From Rotaria sp. Silwood1 (lineage: Eukaryota; Rotifera; Eurotatoria; Philodinida; Philodinidae): 64,000 nt of DNA. The stretch lies in NCBI GenBank assembly GCA_905250075.1, contig CAJNOP010000195.1, forward strand, positions 262,568 through 326,567, written 5' to 3'. The number at the start of each line of letters is the position of its first letter. The stretch's first letter is position 1. The notes under the pieces are model-generated. The model was not told the DNA's origin. It did not search any database and was given only the letters and a program-made list of their open reading frames with translations. Both the position numbers and the translations under genes were made by a program. Shown one piece after another: positions 10,673-21,896 of the stretch.

Positions 10673-10842
10673 GTTTCCACATCGAGAAATCATATAGAAA
10701 GATCGGTCATGAATTTTTGTATGATTCTATTAGATCTTACAAACTATTGTATATGATCATACGAGATCCTACGGAAAATCATACGAAAAATTGTTGTCTC
10801 AGAAATCTGATGTCAAGTCTTACATCAAGTTTCTCGAACATG

Positions 10843-11400
10843 AAAAATTAAATTTGAGATTTTCTATAATATTAATATAGAAAGTTAAGGAATAAAATCA
10901 ACCATTTTCTATACTATTGCTATAGAAAAATAAAAAGTAAATATGCGATTTTCTATATTCAGGGTATAGAAAAAAAAGAAATGAAAATTTATATTTCCTA
11001 TATTATTATTATAGAAAAATAGGAAATAAAACTAACTGTTATGTGTATTAATAGTATAGAAAAATAAGAATTATAATGAGATTTTGTATATTACCAATAT
11101 AGAAAAGCAGAAAATAAAAATTAATATTCTTTGTATTATTAACATACAAAAGAAAGAAATAAACTTAACCACTTTCTATATTATTGTTATAGAAAAATAA
11201 AAAGTAAAAGTACTGTTTTCTATGTTACCTATACATAAAAAAATAAAAAATTGAAGTTAAAATTTTCTATGTTACCTACATAAAAAAATAAAAAACTAAA
11301 ATTAAGATTTTCTATATTAACAATATAGAGAATTAAGAGGTCCAAGATAAGATTTTCTTTTATTGTTCGTATAGAAAAATAAGAAAAATAATTGTGTGCA
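10843..11400. repeat. Left arm of giant foldback: tandem hairpin units
   Basis: About nine to ten units of 50-60 bp, each with a small hairpin (TTTCTATATT, short spacer, AATATAGAAA) followed by an A-rich stretch such as AATAAGAAATAAAA. The units are degenerate in sequence, but the hairpin halves are conserved. They run in the opposite orientation to the array at 12080-13620. Confidence 0.8.
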
Positions 11401-12079
11401 CAACTCGATCGTGTTTTTCAACTGTTGTTCTTCGTAGTAAAACTACTCGAATCAACAATTCTCAAATAAATAAAGAACAGGGAACATCATACACGATCGG
11501 ATAAGGATAGATAAGATCTTCAGTAGGTACTGATGTATGTTCCTTTTTGTATGAACCTTTTGTGGTTTGAAGAGATTTGATAGGAAGCATTGAGTCTGTC
11601 CCTATAAGAGTCTTAATCTTTGAATCTCATAAGATTATTTGGTGACACTGTACAATCAAAATCTGCTCAGGTCAAAAACCTGACAACAAATCATGCAAAA
11701 TCCGATAAGATCTCATCCTTATAAGATTTTCTCTATGATCTTGTCACAAGATCATATGATGTCATATGTGTTCGTTGTTTGAAGATTTCCTCAGATTTTG
11801 ACCATAAGATGCCAGCAAAACTCTTACAAGATTTAAATATTAAGAAACCTATTAGTACCGGCTGAATGTTTCTTGTGAGATCTTATCAGATCATAGGAGA
11901 TTAATGTAAAAAGAAACATAACAGAACATAATGTGGATCCTTTCTGTTCTTAGCTGAATGTGTATGGTCTCTCCTGTTCTTTAACTTATCCGGAAATTGT
12001 CGATTCGATCAGTTTTACTGTGAAGAATAGTAGTTAAAAAAACAAGATCAATCCGTGCACCTAGTTTGTTTTGGTACTT
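11401..12079. repeat. Centre of giant foldback with inverted unique arms
   Basis: The first part (from GTGCACAACTCGATCGTG to about 11500) is an inverted, diverged copy of the last part (about 11955-12060). Both contain ACAGTAAAACT-like or GTAGTAAAACT-like, TCGAATC, AAAGAACAGG and CATACAC blocks in the same order. Between them are short repeats of the AAGATCTTATC/GATAAGATC kind. No coding frame is present. Confidence 0.7.
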
Positions 12080-13620
12080 TTCTCTAGTGATTATACAGAA
12101 ATCTTAACTTTCATTTCTTATTTTTCTATATTAATAATATAGAAAATGTCAATTTTCATTTCTGATTTTTCCAAATTGATAGTATAGAAAAGGTGTAATT
12201 TAATTTTAATCTTTCTATATTTGATAATATACAGAATCCTAATTTTCATTTTTTATTTTTCTATAGTCATAATATAGAAAAGCTTAATTTTTACTTTTAA
12301 TTTTTCTATATTTCATATTATATAAAATCTTATTCATTATTTTTCATTATTCTATTCTGGTAGTATAGAAATTCCTATTTGTATTTCTTGTTTTTCTATT
12401 TTGGCGATATAAAGAATCCCATTTTTACTTCTCATTTTTCTAGTTTAATAATATAGAAAATCTTATTTTTCAATTCATCTTTTCTATATTGATAATATAA
12501 ATAACAGTTAGTTTTGATTCTGATTTTTCTGTATTGGTAAGGTAGATAACAGTTAGTTTTATGGTTTTTATTTTCTATATTTATAATATAGAAAATCAGA
12601 CTTTCTATATACTGTTTCTATATTGATGATATAGAAACAGTTAGTTTTCTGTATTGTTTCTTTAAAATTATAATATAGAAAATGCTAACTTCTATTTTTT
12701 ATTTTTCTATATTGACAATACAGATAATAGTTGGTTTTATTTGTTTTTTTTCTATATTGGCAGTATAGATAACAGTTACTTTTGTTTATTATTTTTCTAA
12801 ATCAATAGTATAAGAATCTTAGTTTTCATTTCTTATTTTCCTAAATTGGTAGTATAGAAAATCTTATTTATTATTTTTGATTTTCTACATTGATAATATA
12901 GAAAATGGTATTTTAATTTTTCTATATTTGATAAAATAGAGAATCCTAATTGTAATGTTTCATTTTTCTATAGTGATAATATAGAAAATTTTAATTTCTA
13001 TCTATTCTTGTTCTATATTGCTAATATGGACAACAGTTACTTTCATGTCTTAGTTTTGTATCTCATTAATATAGAAAATCTTGATTTTCATTTTTTTTTT
13101 ATTTTTCTATATTGGTAATATAAATATCAGTTAGTTTTAATTTTAATTTTTCTATATTGATTATATAGAAAATCCTAATTATTATTTCTCCACATTAGTA
13201 ATATAGATACCAGTTAGTTTTATTGGTTTTTTTCTATACCAATAATATAGAAAATCAGATTTTTAATTTATTTTTTTGTATATTGGTGATATAGATAGCA
13301 GCTTGCTTTATTTTTAATTTTTCTCTATGGGTTATACAGAAAATATTATTTTTCATTTTTCTATATTGATGATATAAATAAATTTTAGCTTTTATTTTCT
13401 AGATTAAATAAATTTTATTTTTTTAGATGGAATAAATTTATTTTTTTATTTTTTAGATGGAATAAATTTATTTTTTATTTTTTAGATTAAATGAAGTTTA
13501 TTTTTTATTTTTAGATTAATTAAATTTTATCTTTTATTTTTAGATTAGATAAATTTTATTTTTTATTTTTTCAGATTAAATAAATTTATTTTTCAATTTT
13601 TTAGATTATTGAAAAGAATA
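12080..13620. repeat. Right arm of giant foldback: tandem hairpin units
   Basis: About 25 degenerate units of 50-60 bp reading TTTCTATATTGATAATATAGAAAA-like (hairpin) preceded by T-rich spacers (TTTTCATTTCTTATTT). These are the reverse complement of the left-arm units. From about 13380 to 13620 the array decays into shorter TTTTTAGATTAAATAAATT-type units. This arm is nearly three times the length of the left one. Confidence 0.8.
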
Positions 13621-13688
13621 AATAAAACAGTAAAGTATAACTGTTATTCAATGGGGGTGTTTAGTGAGACTTGACACCCTAACGAATT

Positions 13689-13784
13689 AGGTCATATACA
13701 CACTAGAAAAAGTGAATTAACTTAAGGTTGAATTAATTAATTCAACCTTAAGTTAATTCACTTTTTCTAGTGTGTATATGGCCT
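13689..13784. repeat. 96-bp near-perfect palindrome
   Basis: Two 48-bp halves meet with no spacer at TTGAATTAATTAATTCAA (centre between 13736 and 13737). Only one base pair (13692/13781) fails to match. Such a spacer-free palindrome is usually unstable, so it is either recent, a short inverted-repeat element, or a product of assembly or foldback amplification. Confidence 0.85.
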
Positions 13785-13811
13785 TAGTTTTTTCATCTTT
13801 GGAAAGTCAAA

Positions 13812-13826
13812 GGGGGGGGGGGGGGG
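13812..13826. repeat. G homopolymer (15)
   Basis: Run of 15 G next to GCGC, between the palindrome and the right ACGATCG block. Its length is probably uncertain in the assembly. Confidence 0.8.
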
Positions 13827-13854
13827 CGCTAGGTGGCAAAATTTTGAATGAAAT

Positions 13855-14075
13855 ACGATGAAAAACGACATAGTATACGACTGTGTGAGACCGTTTACGG
13901 TGGTCGTATACACGTCGTATTTCGTCGTATACGACACGACGATATACGGCCGTAATTCAGGTGTCAAGTAATACGGCGAAACACGGTCGTATACGATCGT
14001 AATGTACACTGTATACGACCGTTCACGATCGTATACGACGTCGTATACGATCGTTTACGATTGTTGTAATGCTCG
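13855..14075. repeat. Right block of ACGATCGTATACGAC-type palindromic repeats
   Basis: Same word family as 7346-7530 (GTCGTATACGAC, CGATCGTATACGA, CGTTTACG) and inverted relative to it. TACAG follows at 14087. Probably the other end of the element interrupted by the LTR insertion. Confidence 0.55.
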
Positions 14076-14554
14076 TCCTGGGGTGCTACAGAAAGAGAAG
14101 AATTCACATTACGAATTAGAAAAGCATTTGAGCAATGACGAGCAGAGAATTGTTATTTAGTCACAAATACAAGTCAATTGACGGTGTCTCGAGTTTATTT
14201 TTTCTCAGCAGTTACATTGAGTATGTGAATTAAATATAGTGCAGCTACACTGAAAAAAAGGTCCCGTAGGAAACTTATGAGGGCTTGTCGTACGTTACTG
14301 TACCGATGTAGATATCGTGAAGTGGTACAGAGCCTGTATGAGATTTTGCAGTGGAAAAGTTTTCGTGAAAACTACAAATGATTTTTTTTCTAGTCCAAAA
14401 GGGTCCATATTATATCTTCTAGAGGTATCGCAGCCAAGTGATTTTGCACCAAACACATCTTTTCCCTTATTTCATCTATAACAAAAACACATGTTCACCA
14501 AACACGGAGTGGTCTAATGTGACTTCTTTTCTAACTTTCTTTATTTACTTTCGG

Positions 14555-14655
14555 GATGGATGTGAATATGGGTGTAGGTGTGGATGCAGCTGCAAAAGAA
14601 GACAACAGTGTCACATTCATATTCACATACACATCTATACACCACACCAACATCC
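14555..14655. repeat. Degenerate telomere-like palindrome
   Basis: Left side GGATGTGAATATGGGTGTAGG and right side CACATTCATATTCACATACAC form an imperfect inverted repeat around a core containing GAAGACAAC. The core word also occurs, in one orientation or the other, in the larger palindrome at 15521-15898. It seems an older member of the same family. Confidence 0.5.
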
Positions 14656-15105
14656 TCATTGACATGGTCAACAGATTATAATAAGAGCAATTACTTTCTG
14701 TCTGAATAGCTGTTATAAATGTTTTTTGGATAGGTGAACACTATTTGATGTCCATTAACCGCAAAACTGAGTGTCAAAATCATGTATTTGGCTAGATATT
14801 CAAAACGCTAGTCTTGTACAATATTCTAATTGATTTAATTCTATAATTCTTATACCTGGAGCAGAATTAATTTTCAGTCTGAGAAGTCATTCATTATTAT
14901 AAGAATCAGTTGAGACCCAATCGGATTGAGAAAGGTCCGACAGAGTCCGATGACTCAGTTTCGACCTGGGTAGGTATATACGCTTAAAGCATTTAAGGCG
15001 AAGAAAACTTTCATCAGTTTATAGTTTACCTAACTCGAGTTTTTCCTACAGTTTTTCTTCGCTTCTTATAAAAGCGTACTAATTGAATCAAGGGGGAAAC
15101 GGCAG

Positions 15106-15212
15106 ACTCCAACCCCTTGGAGTCACATGGAGTTACTGAGAGTCAGATGGAGTCACTTGGAGTCACTTGGAGTCACATGGAATCCGGTAGAGTCACTTGA
15201 AGTCTCATTCAA
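15106..15212. repeat. 10-bp tandem repeat (GGAGTCACTT)
   Basis: About nine units of GGAGTCACTT/GGAGTCACAT with a few changed bases. No coding sense. Confidence 0.8.
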
Positions 15213-15520
15213 TTCTTGCTGATCTTCAGAAATTCATCATAGAAATTTTATACTGCAATATTTTAATTTCTTTCTATTATGTGTACCATCAGATGAAATA
15301 TTTTTTAATCTCGCTTTAAAAACAAACATACACAATCTTTCTCTTATTCATATTCAGCACACTCATTAATTTAAAAATTTGGAATCCAGCAAAATGCTGC
15401 TTATTCTTAAAAAGCGCTCTAGAAAGTGTTACACAGCGAAAAAAGAATCAATTTTTTCATTAGTCTGCTGTACTCAAAGTAATCGATCGTTCCGAATTTT
15501 ATTTTTTTCTTCGGTTAATA

Positions 15521-15898
15521 ATCAAGAGGGTGTGGATATGGGCGTGGGTGCGGGTGTAGGTATGGATGGGCGTGGGTGCGGGTGTAGGTATGGATGGGTG
15601 TGGGTGTGGTTGTGGCGATGCGTGTGGGTGTGGGGTGTGGGTGTGGGTGTGTGGATATGTGGGTGTGAGTGTTGAAAAGTTGTCTTCATCGACACTCACA
15701 CTCACACCCACATTTCACATCCCACACCCACCCTCACAGCCCACACCCCATACCCACCCACACCCCACACTCACGCCAACACCCACCCACACTCACGCCA
15801 ACACCCACCCACACCCACACTCACACACACCCACACTCACACCAACACTCACACTCACCCACACCCACATCCCGCACCCCACACCCATCCTTGAGGGT
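15521..15898. repeat. Interstitial telomere-like palindrome: (TGTGGG)n, core, (CCCACA)n
   Basis: G-rich left arm of GTGTGG/GTGCGG units from about 15526, a short core (about 15668-15700) with TTGAAAAGTTGTCTTCATCG, then a C-rich right arm of CCCACA/CACTCA units to about 15893. TGTGGG is the unit known from bdelloid telomeres. The arms are inverted, and near the outside both carry CAAG followed by GGGTGTGG on their own strand. No protein-coding interpretation is warranted despite open frames in several phases. Confidence 0.8.
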
Positions 15899-15929
15899 AG
15901 AATAATAAATCCTTTTGATAAAAACTTTG

Positions 15930-16070
15930 ACTGATAAACCCTCAACTACGCGTCATATACCCTTTTTATTTTCATATACCCTCATTGTTATAAACCCTTT
16001 GGTCCATAAACCCTTAAAGGGGTATATGATGTCGTTATAAACCCTTCAAGGGTTTATGGAACCGTTGTTC
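15930..16070. repeat. Cluster of ATAAACCCTT / AAGGGTTTAT words
   Basis: At least six copies of (C)ATAAACCCTT or ATATACCCT in both orientations, spaced 12-25 bp, including a local inverted pair around 16005-16060. Purpose unknown. It lies directly beside the telomere-like palindrome inside the same putative element. Confidence 0.6.
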
Positions 16071-16531
16071 AAGTAAAAGAGTTGGTTATTCTACGGATTT
16101 TTTTTCTGTGTACGAACATGAAAATAAGTACAAAAGTAAAATAGAATAGAAATGTTAATCAAGGACACAGAAGAGCACTAGAAACGAAATAACAGAAGCG
16201 AAAATATCAAAGAAAAGAGAATAGATAGAATCGAGATATATGCAGTTAAAATACACTGGAACAGCACTAAAGCAAGAGTGAGAGGTATACATGCATATAT
16301 TTGATACTGTTATCAATTGCTTTTGCGAGATTACATAGAATATATCAAAGAAAAATTGACCGTTCAATCGAAGACTAAGCGAGTCGAAGGGACGAGAGTT
16401 CCTTGTCAGAGATTATCTACTGAATACTTAAACCAGTCTCTGGATCACCATTACATGTTGAAATAGAACAGTTTGAGAGAAAACAAAAATCTGTAAAAGG
16501 AATGTCGACTTGTCGATTCTTCATTTCGATA

Positions 16532-17368
16532 CTATCCACTGTTGTGGTTATCAACAATACCGTTATTCAGTAAAACGCCTATTCCCATCATAGTTTCCAC
16601 CTTTGGAACAAGCGTCCATACACTGGTTAGATTTGCACGCAAGTACAGTTGATAGTCGCTCCCGATGCCCAGAATTGTGCCATCTCGAAGAACGGTAACT
16701 CCAATGACTGCTCCACTACTTGGAACATAGACCCAATTACTCGTTAAATTTCCACGTATGTATAGTGCATGGTTCGTACCGACGCCAAGAATCGTGCCAT
16801 CCATTAGAACACTAACTGCTATGACTGATCCACTGTTTGGAACAAGTACCCAAGCACTCGTTAAATTTTCACGTATGTATAGCTGATAGTCCACACCGGC
16901 GCACAGAATTCTGCCATCACTGAGAGCGGTAACTCCAAGAACTGATCCGCTGCTTCGAATATGGGCCCAGGAACTCGTTAAATTTTCACGTATGTATAGT
17001 TCATAGTCTGTACCAACGCCCAGAATTGTGCCATCTGCTAGACCAGTAACTGCTATGGCTGGTCCGCTGTTGGGAACAAGAACCCATTGGCTCGTCAAGT
17101 TTGCAAGAGTGTAAAGCTGGTTGTTCAAGCCGACACCAAAAATCTTGTCATTTCCTAGCATAGTATATTCATTCGTATAGAATGATATCATGATACTAAA
17201 ACTCTGCGTATTGCTGGTCTGATCGATTTTGACCAACAGATATTCTGTGTCTTTAACGTCTTCGACAAGGCTGTGATCAACTCGAAAAGTTTTAAAGGTC
17301 AGAAACTCAAACACGTTCTTGAGTCCATCATTTATGCTTCGAACACCTTTGTTTGCAGACGATTTCAT
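16532..17368 (-). CDS. Tectonin-like beta-propeller repeat protein
   Basis: 278-codon frame from ATG at 17368 to TAG at 16532, no intron. After a unique N-terminal part of about 70 residues come five to six repeats of about 41 residues, each with DGTILGVGTDYELYIRENLT-like sequence followed by W and a short hydrophobic strand (GVTAL, AVSVL). This G-x-G-x(3)-LY-x-R-x-NLTS-x-W pattern resembles tectonin and related lectin-type propellers, which bind sugars or lipid A in other organisms. No signal peptide or membrane span is seen, although the N-L-T motifs would be glycosylation sites if the protein were secreted. It sits alone among repeats. Whether it is a complete gene, or lacks a 5' exon that would supply a signal sequence, cannot be decided. 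Sugar binding is a family-based guess. Confidence 0.7.
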   Translation of the reverse strand: MKSSANKGVRSINDGLKNVFEFLTFKTFRVDHSLVEDVKDTEYLLVKIDQTSNTQSFSIMISFYTNEYTMLGNDKIFGVGLNNQLYTLANLTSQWVLVPNSGPAIAVTGLADGTILGVGTDYELYIRENLTSSWAHIRSSGSVLGVTALSDGRILCAGVDYQLYIRENLTSAWVLVPNSGSVIAVSVLMDGTILGVGTNHALYIRGNLTSNWVYVPSSGAVIGVTVLRDGTILGIGSDYQLYLRANLTSVWTLVPKVETMMGIGVLLNNGIVDNHNSG

Positions 17369-20140
17369 TAGTTCTGATACTTAACTTCACGACATTTTCC
17401 ATGCTGAAGAATGTCATGGAAACAGAATAACTTTCTCGATTTCATTTTCTAGCAATGCATCGTCGGATTATGATAGTGACCGCATCGCATGCTATGTAGA
17501 TCATGAATAGAACGCTTTGTACTTCGCGTACAATCCTCACAAGAGAACATATTGATATTTTAAATCAGTTTTTATGTGTCACTGATTGCATGAATAGAGC
17601 CTGGTACATAGGTAAGTATCTGAGAGTGATTTGATTTCCTGGAGATATGTTTGCTGAAATATAAGATTTTTAGCGCATTGGTCTTCGATTGCCTTCCATT
17701 TTTAAACGAAATCATGCATTTGATTGTTGCACTAAAACTTTGTCGACTTTAGGATACCAAGTAGGCGAGCTGAAAAACATGAGAACGTTTCAACGGACTC
17801 TATAATAGCTATGGATCTTTCAAGACATTCGCTCAAATCCAGGGTTCTTTTAAAAGCATCGATGTTTTTGGAAGAGTTATATCTAGAATAGAATTCGTTG
17901 AAATATTTTCATTTTTTAGAGTTAGTCTGCTTGCTAAGCTAGAGTGGACAATATTTCAATTTAACAATTGAAAGTATTGTTTTGTCTGAGAACGGTAGTC
18001 TATGAGAGAAAAAGACCAAAAATCTGGTTTTAATCCTCAAAACTCGATATAGGTAAAGATCATCTTGTGTTTCAGCAATACTTTGCTGGAATTTGTGATC
18101 CGCGTAGCCGACTTCATGTTCTTGATAACTTTTGAAAATTGAATTTTGAAGAACGAATTTTCGAAAACCTGAGGTATATGGAGTAGGGGGTGAGAAACCT
18201 AGAAGTCATTTCTAGGCGAATAACTGTCATACGTTTGTAGCCTATATTGAGGTTGTTATCTCCACACAGTTATTGAAAATATTTTTGGCTGAAAAGTGCC
18301 CTTAGCGCCCCCCTTCCTTTACCATACTCCATCGGAAAAAGCACTCTTTGCGCTGGAAAAGTCATTAATTGATTTTTTTTCCATTCTCCTCTGCTACTAA
18401 AATAATAACGGAAAATGAAAGTTGATGTTACTCAATAGCGAAGTTATTAGAGCATTTTAAGGGTGTTCGATATTTAGCTTTCCTTCTCCCTAGACTGACT
18501 CTGAAAAAATATCTCTGATAAAATTTTCTGGCTCAGACATTGCGCTTTCTAACAGGATATAATTTGATTACTTTCGAAGTCTTCAATATAGTCTAACAGT
18601 TTGACATCTAAACAAAGACTTTTGCATTGTATGTTAGTTTCGATAGAGTTGCTTGTAGAAATCGGTTAAGAATTGAATGCTGTTTTTCTTGAAACCATGT
18701 ATCAACAAGAAAACGATATCGTTCAGGAAAGATAATTCATGATGTCAACGACGAGTTCGGAATAAAGAACTAAGCGTAGTGTTAGAGACCTGCTTTGACT
18801 AGAATTCAGTCAAATCAATCTGGAGACGTAAGCAAAAGATTCAGGATAAAATTCTGCATCGAAAAACTGCACACGTCGGGGAAAATAAAAATTTACCAAT
18901 TCGATTCTTTAGTTGCACCTCAGCTCTTGAAAACTCTGCTGTCAAAAGCAGCCACGCCCACGAAGTTTCGAAAATGAAATTTTGGCTCTAGTACTTTGAA
19001 AACTTCTGCAAACACAATAGGTTAAGATACTTTCCCTTTGTCGCCAAAGATGGGCGTATTCCAAACATTACTTTGGTGAGAATTACGGAGGTGTCTGGAT
19101 CAAAGATTATCTGCAGTGCTGTCTTTGAAGGGCATCGCCCACGCTTACACACCGAAGACGATACGAATGCAAACGTGAATAGGAGCAGTTCCATATTTGA
19201 CATGAGTTGAAGAACACAACCGTGCATCATCAGTATAAGAGCCAGAAGAATAAAAGGATTTAGTTATACAGATGTACGTAGAACAGACATGAATCTGTTA
19301 TCTGCAAACGGCCGGTCACCATTCTAAATTGCTTTCTTTCCTATTACAAATAACTGCATTTACACTAGTAGACCGAACACAAAAGAACTTGATTTAGATA
19401 GATAGATATATGTACATGTATAAAGCCAACAGTAGGATTAAGTATCTTAAATTTCCTATTGATACTTGACTTTCAAACTATATCGCACCTCAAAAGGTTA
19501 GTTTGAATGAGACTTTTCTGTGCACGAAACAGAGCATCAAGTTTGATAGGAAGTTAGGACACTACGATTTAGTGTTTCAGTTGGAAGCTCATAAGAAGCA
19601 CACGACCGAAAACGGAGTTTTTCCTGAACCAGACCGATGTAGCAAGCGATTATCGCTCGAACGGCTAGTTCGATCCGATCTAACCAAGTTAGACCGGTAC
19701 TGGCACCGGTCGTCAAAAATTCAGACCGATTTCATCTCTTGTGTAAAGACCTACTCTTCGTGAAGCGGAACTTCTTTTTAAAATGTCAAAGGACAGAAAA
19801 TGAATTTTATCGTAGACAAATCCAGGGCCTCTAATTTCTGCGGAAATGTCCCTACTTGCAGTGGCAAGCTTTCCAAAAACTTCGACTACTGTAGATGAAA
19901 ACAGGAAAAACAAACTCAGTCGCCTCTTCGATCACATCAACCCAGTCTTTAGACTAACGTCTGCAAAAATGGTGCGCAAGTATACTGGAAAATTATTTAT
20001 CGAGAAGTGCGGTCGCACTTCCGCTTGGATCCGCTCCTAGCATGAGTTATACTATGAGAAGGTGTTGCACTATGGTCTATGTCTACTCTAAATCGACTGT
20101 GCTTACTCACTTGTCATATTGTTTCTGATCGATGTAATAT
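17369..20140. other. No supported gene
   Basis: Unique-looking sequence of somewhat higher GC than the right half of the window, with only short open frames (for example 18795-18977 and 19503-19763) that match nothing I know and lack splice-consistent continuations. It may be decayed transposon DNA. Confidence 0.35.
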
Positions 20141-20400
20141 TGATAGTTGTCGTTGACGTGATTGATCTCGTCCCTGTCGTCGTTGATGTGATTGATCTCG
20201 TCCCTGTTGTCGTTGATGTGATTGACCTCGGCTCTGTCGTCGTTGATGTGACTGACCGCGGCTCTGTCGTCGTTGATGTGACTGACCGCGGCTCTGTCGT
20301 CGTTGACGTGACCAACCGCGGCTCTGTCATTGTTGATGTGACTGATTTCAGTTCTGTCGTCATTGATGTGACTGATCTTGCCCCTGTTGTCATTCCTAAG
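20140..20400. repeat. 30-bp minisatellite, about 8-9 units
   Basis: Tandem units of GTCGTCGTTGATGTGATTGA followed by a variable tail (TCTCGTCCCT, CCGCGGCTCT). The unit length is a multiple of three, so long open frames appear on both strands (Val/Asp-rich forward, Thr/Ser-rich reverse). Neither has a start, a signal or flanking exons that make it convincing as a gene. Confidence 0.85.
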
Positions 20401-20536
20401 GAATATAACAACTACGAATGGTGTCATTTTCAGATAGAGTATGTATTGTTTCAAGTTACTAATTGTTTAACTCTTGCATTGAAGATATAATTTTCGTCAT
20501 AGGTCAACGAAAAGAGTGCTAGTCGATCCTATCATG

Positions 20537-21163
20537 CAGTGACGCCCAAAGTTGTTTATACCCCTGAAGAAAATGATAAAAGCGTGATATGTCTGCAAGG
20601 ATTTAGCCATTAGAGTCATGACTTTCATCAAAATGTAGACCGATATGTATAGCCTATTCACAGAAAGTTTCAGGACAATATACTGAAACGCTTCTGTTAT
20701 AAATGACAGACAAGAAAAATTATGCCTTTCAGTTTTTTTCAAAATTATTCGTACATCGCGTATAGAATTACTTGTAAATGCAATACTTTATTATTTAGGA
20801 TTTAGTATTGACCAATACTTTCAACATAAAAACAGCTTTGCCTAACGGCAAAATCAGTCAAACTTGATGGAAAACACATTTCCAAAGTGTCATCAGAATC
20901 AAAAAGACAAAGGTGAAGATCAGGTACTCTAGTCATTCATATGGAGCGTATAAATAATTTGAAGGAAAATGGAAAATGATATTTTGGCTTCTATGTCATT
21001 TATAACAGGGTCATTCCAGTGCATGGTGCGCAACTTTCTGTGGATAGACTGCATATATCGGTCTACATTTGGCGAAAGCTGCGACTGAAACAGTTAAATA
21101 TTTGCAGAGATATCACGCTTTTATCATTTTCCTCAGGTGTATGAATAATTTTGACTATCACTG
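20537..21163. mobile_element. Foldback element with ~210-bp inverted arms
   Basis: The left arm (from CAGTGACGCCCAAAGTTG) and the right arm (ending CAAATTATT-like, CACTG when read to 21163) are inverted copies. Shared blocks include GAAAATGATAAAAGCGTGAT, AAATGTAGACCGATAT and TTATAAATGACA. The ends are CAGTG...CACTG. The centre is about 190 bp and non-coding. I see no clear target duplication. Non-autonomous DNA transposon by structure. Confidence 0.7.
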
Positions 21164-21625
21164 ATAGATTATTACTTAGTACTTGTCATGTAATAAAAAC
21201 TCTGAAGACCATTTCTGTTTTCAAATAGTATTTAATAAAAGTGTTCTTTGATCGTGATCAAAAAAACAGCATGGAGATATGAGAGGCGCCTATGCTCTGA
21301 TTATCTATAGAAACGATGAGTACTTTCATAATATCTATCAATGTCCCAACTAGAACACGATTCACAGTTAAAGAATATTGGATTTGCAAATTTTCGCGAA
21401 TTATCCCATCTTAGGACGTTTCAGAAAGCTGAGGATATTTCGGAAAATATACCAGTGACATCTTTGCAAATAAGACTTTTCCTTTTCCGACCCTCAATTT
21501 TACTGCTAATAAGATATGCCCAATGGAATACAACATCGTACAATCACCAGCAGCAGCTCCAGATATGTTCCTCTTTTTTACTGGAAAAAATCACATACTC
21601 TTTGCTTTTTCTGTGATACTCTTCC

Positions 21626-21737
21626 CATGTAAAAAAAAACCTGGAAAAAATCAGATTTTAGTCGATTTTTTTCTGATTAAAAATCGATTTAAATGGCACG
21701 ATTTTAATCAGATTTTTCGCGTTTTTTTTACATGGGT
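21626..21737. mobile_element. Short MITE (112 bp)
   Basis: Ends CCCATGTAAAAAAAA and TTTTTTTTACATGGG are perfect inverted repeats. Inner parts (AATCAGATTTT and AAAATCGATTT) are also complementary, so the whole can fold. No coding content and no certain target duplication. Confidence 0.75.
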
Positions 21738-21896
21738 TCTGCTTTGTTTCTGTAACGGTGAAATAATTTAGCCAGAGCGAAAATACATAGATGAGCGGAA
21801 GTATCGTCATCATACAAAACCCTGTCGATCGAATATCATTTCAACAATCAACAAAATATATGCGCGCATACATACCGCTGGAGAGTGAACTCTTAC

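Larger units (their letters stand above)
14248..16110. mobile_element. Probable TIR element with TA flanks, carrying telomere-like palindromes
   Basis: Left end CACTGAAAAAAAGGTCCCGT; right end, on the other strand, CACAGAAAAAAAATCCGT. The two match over about 22 bp with small differences, and both are flanked by TA (14246-14247 and 16111-16112). Inside are two telomere-like palindromes, a GGAGTCACTT tandem and an ATAAACCCTT cluster, but no transposase frame. A non-autonomous DNA transposon is the simplest reading. Chance similarity of A-rich ends is the main alternative. Confidence 0.4.

Noticed and set aside
15540-15934. Open frames rich in Gly/Val/Cys or His/Pro/Thr in telomere-like repeats
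   Set aside because: A 6-bp repeat gives open frames on both strands automatically. No start context, signal or conservation.
20103-20490. Long open frames on both strands over the 30-bp minisatellite
   Set aside because: The unit length is a multiple of three, so frames stay open in several phases. No splice sites or domain support either strand.
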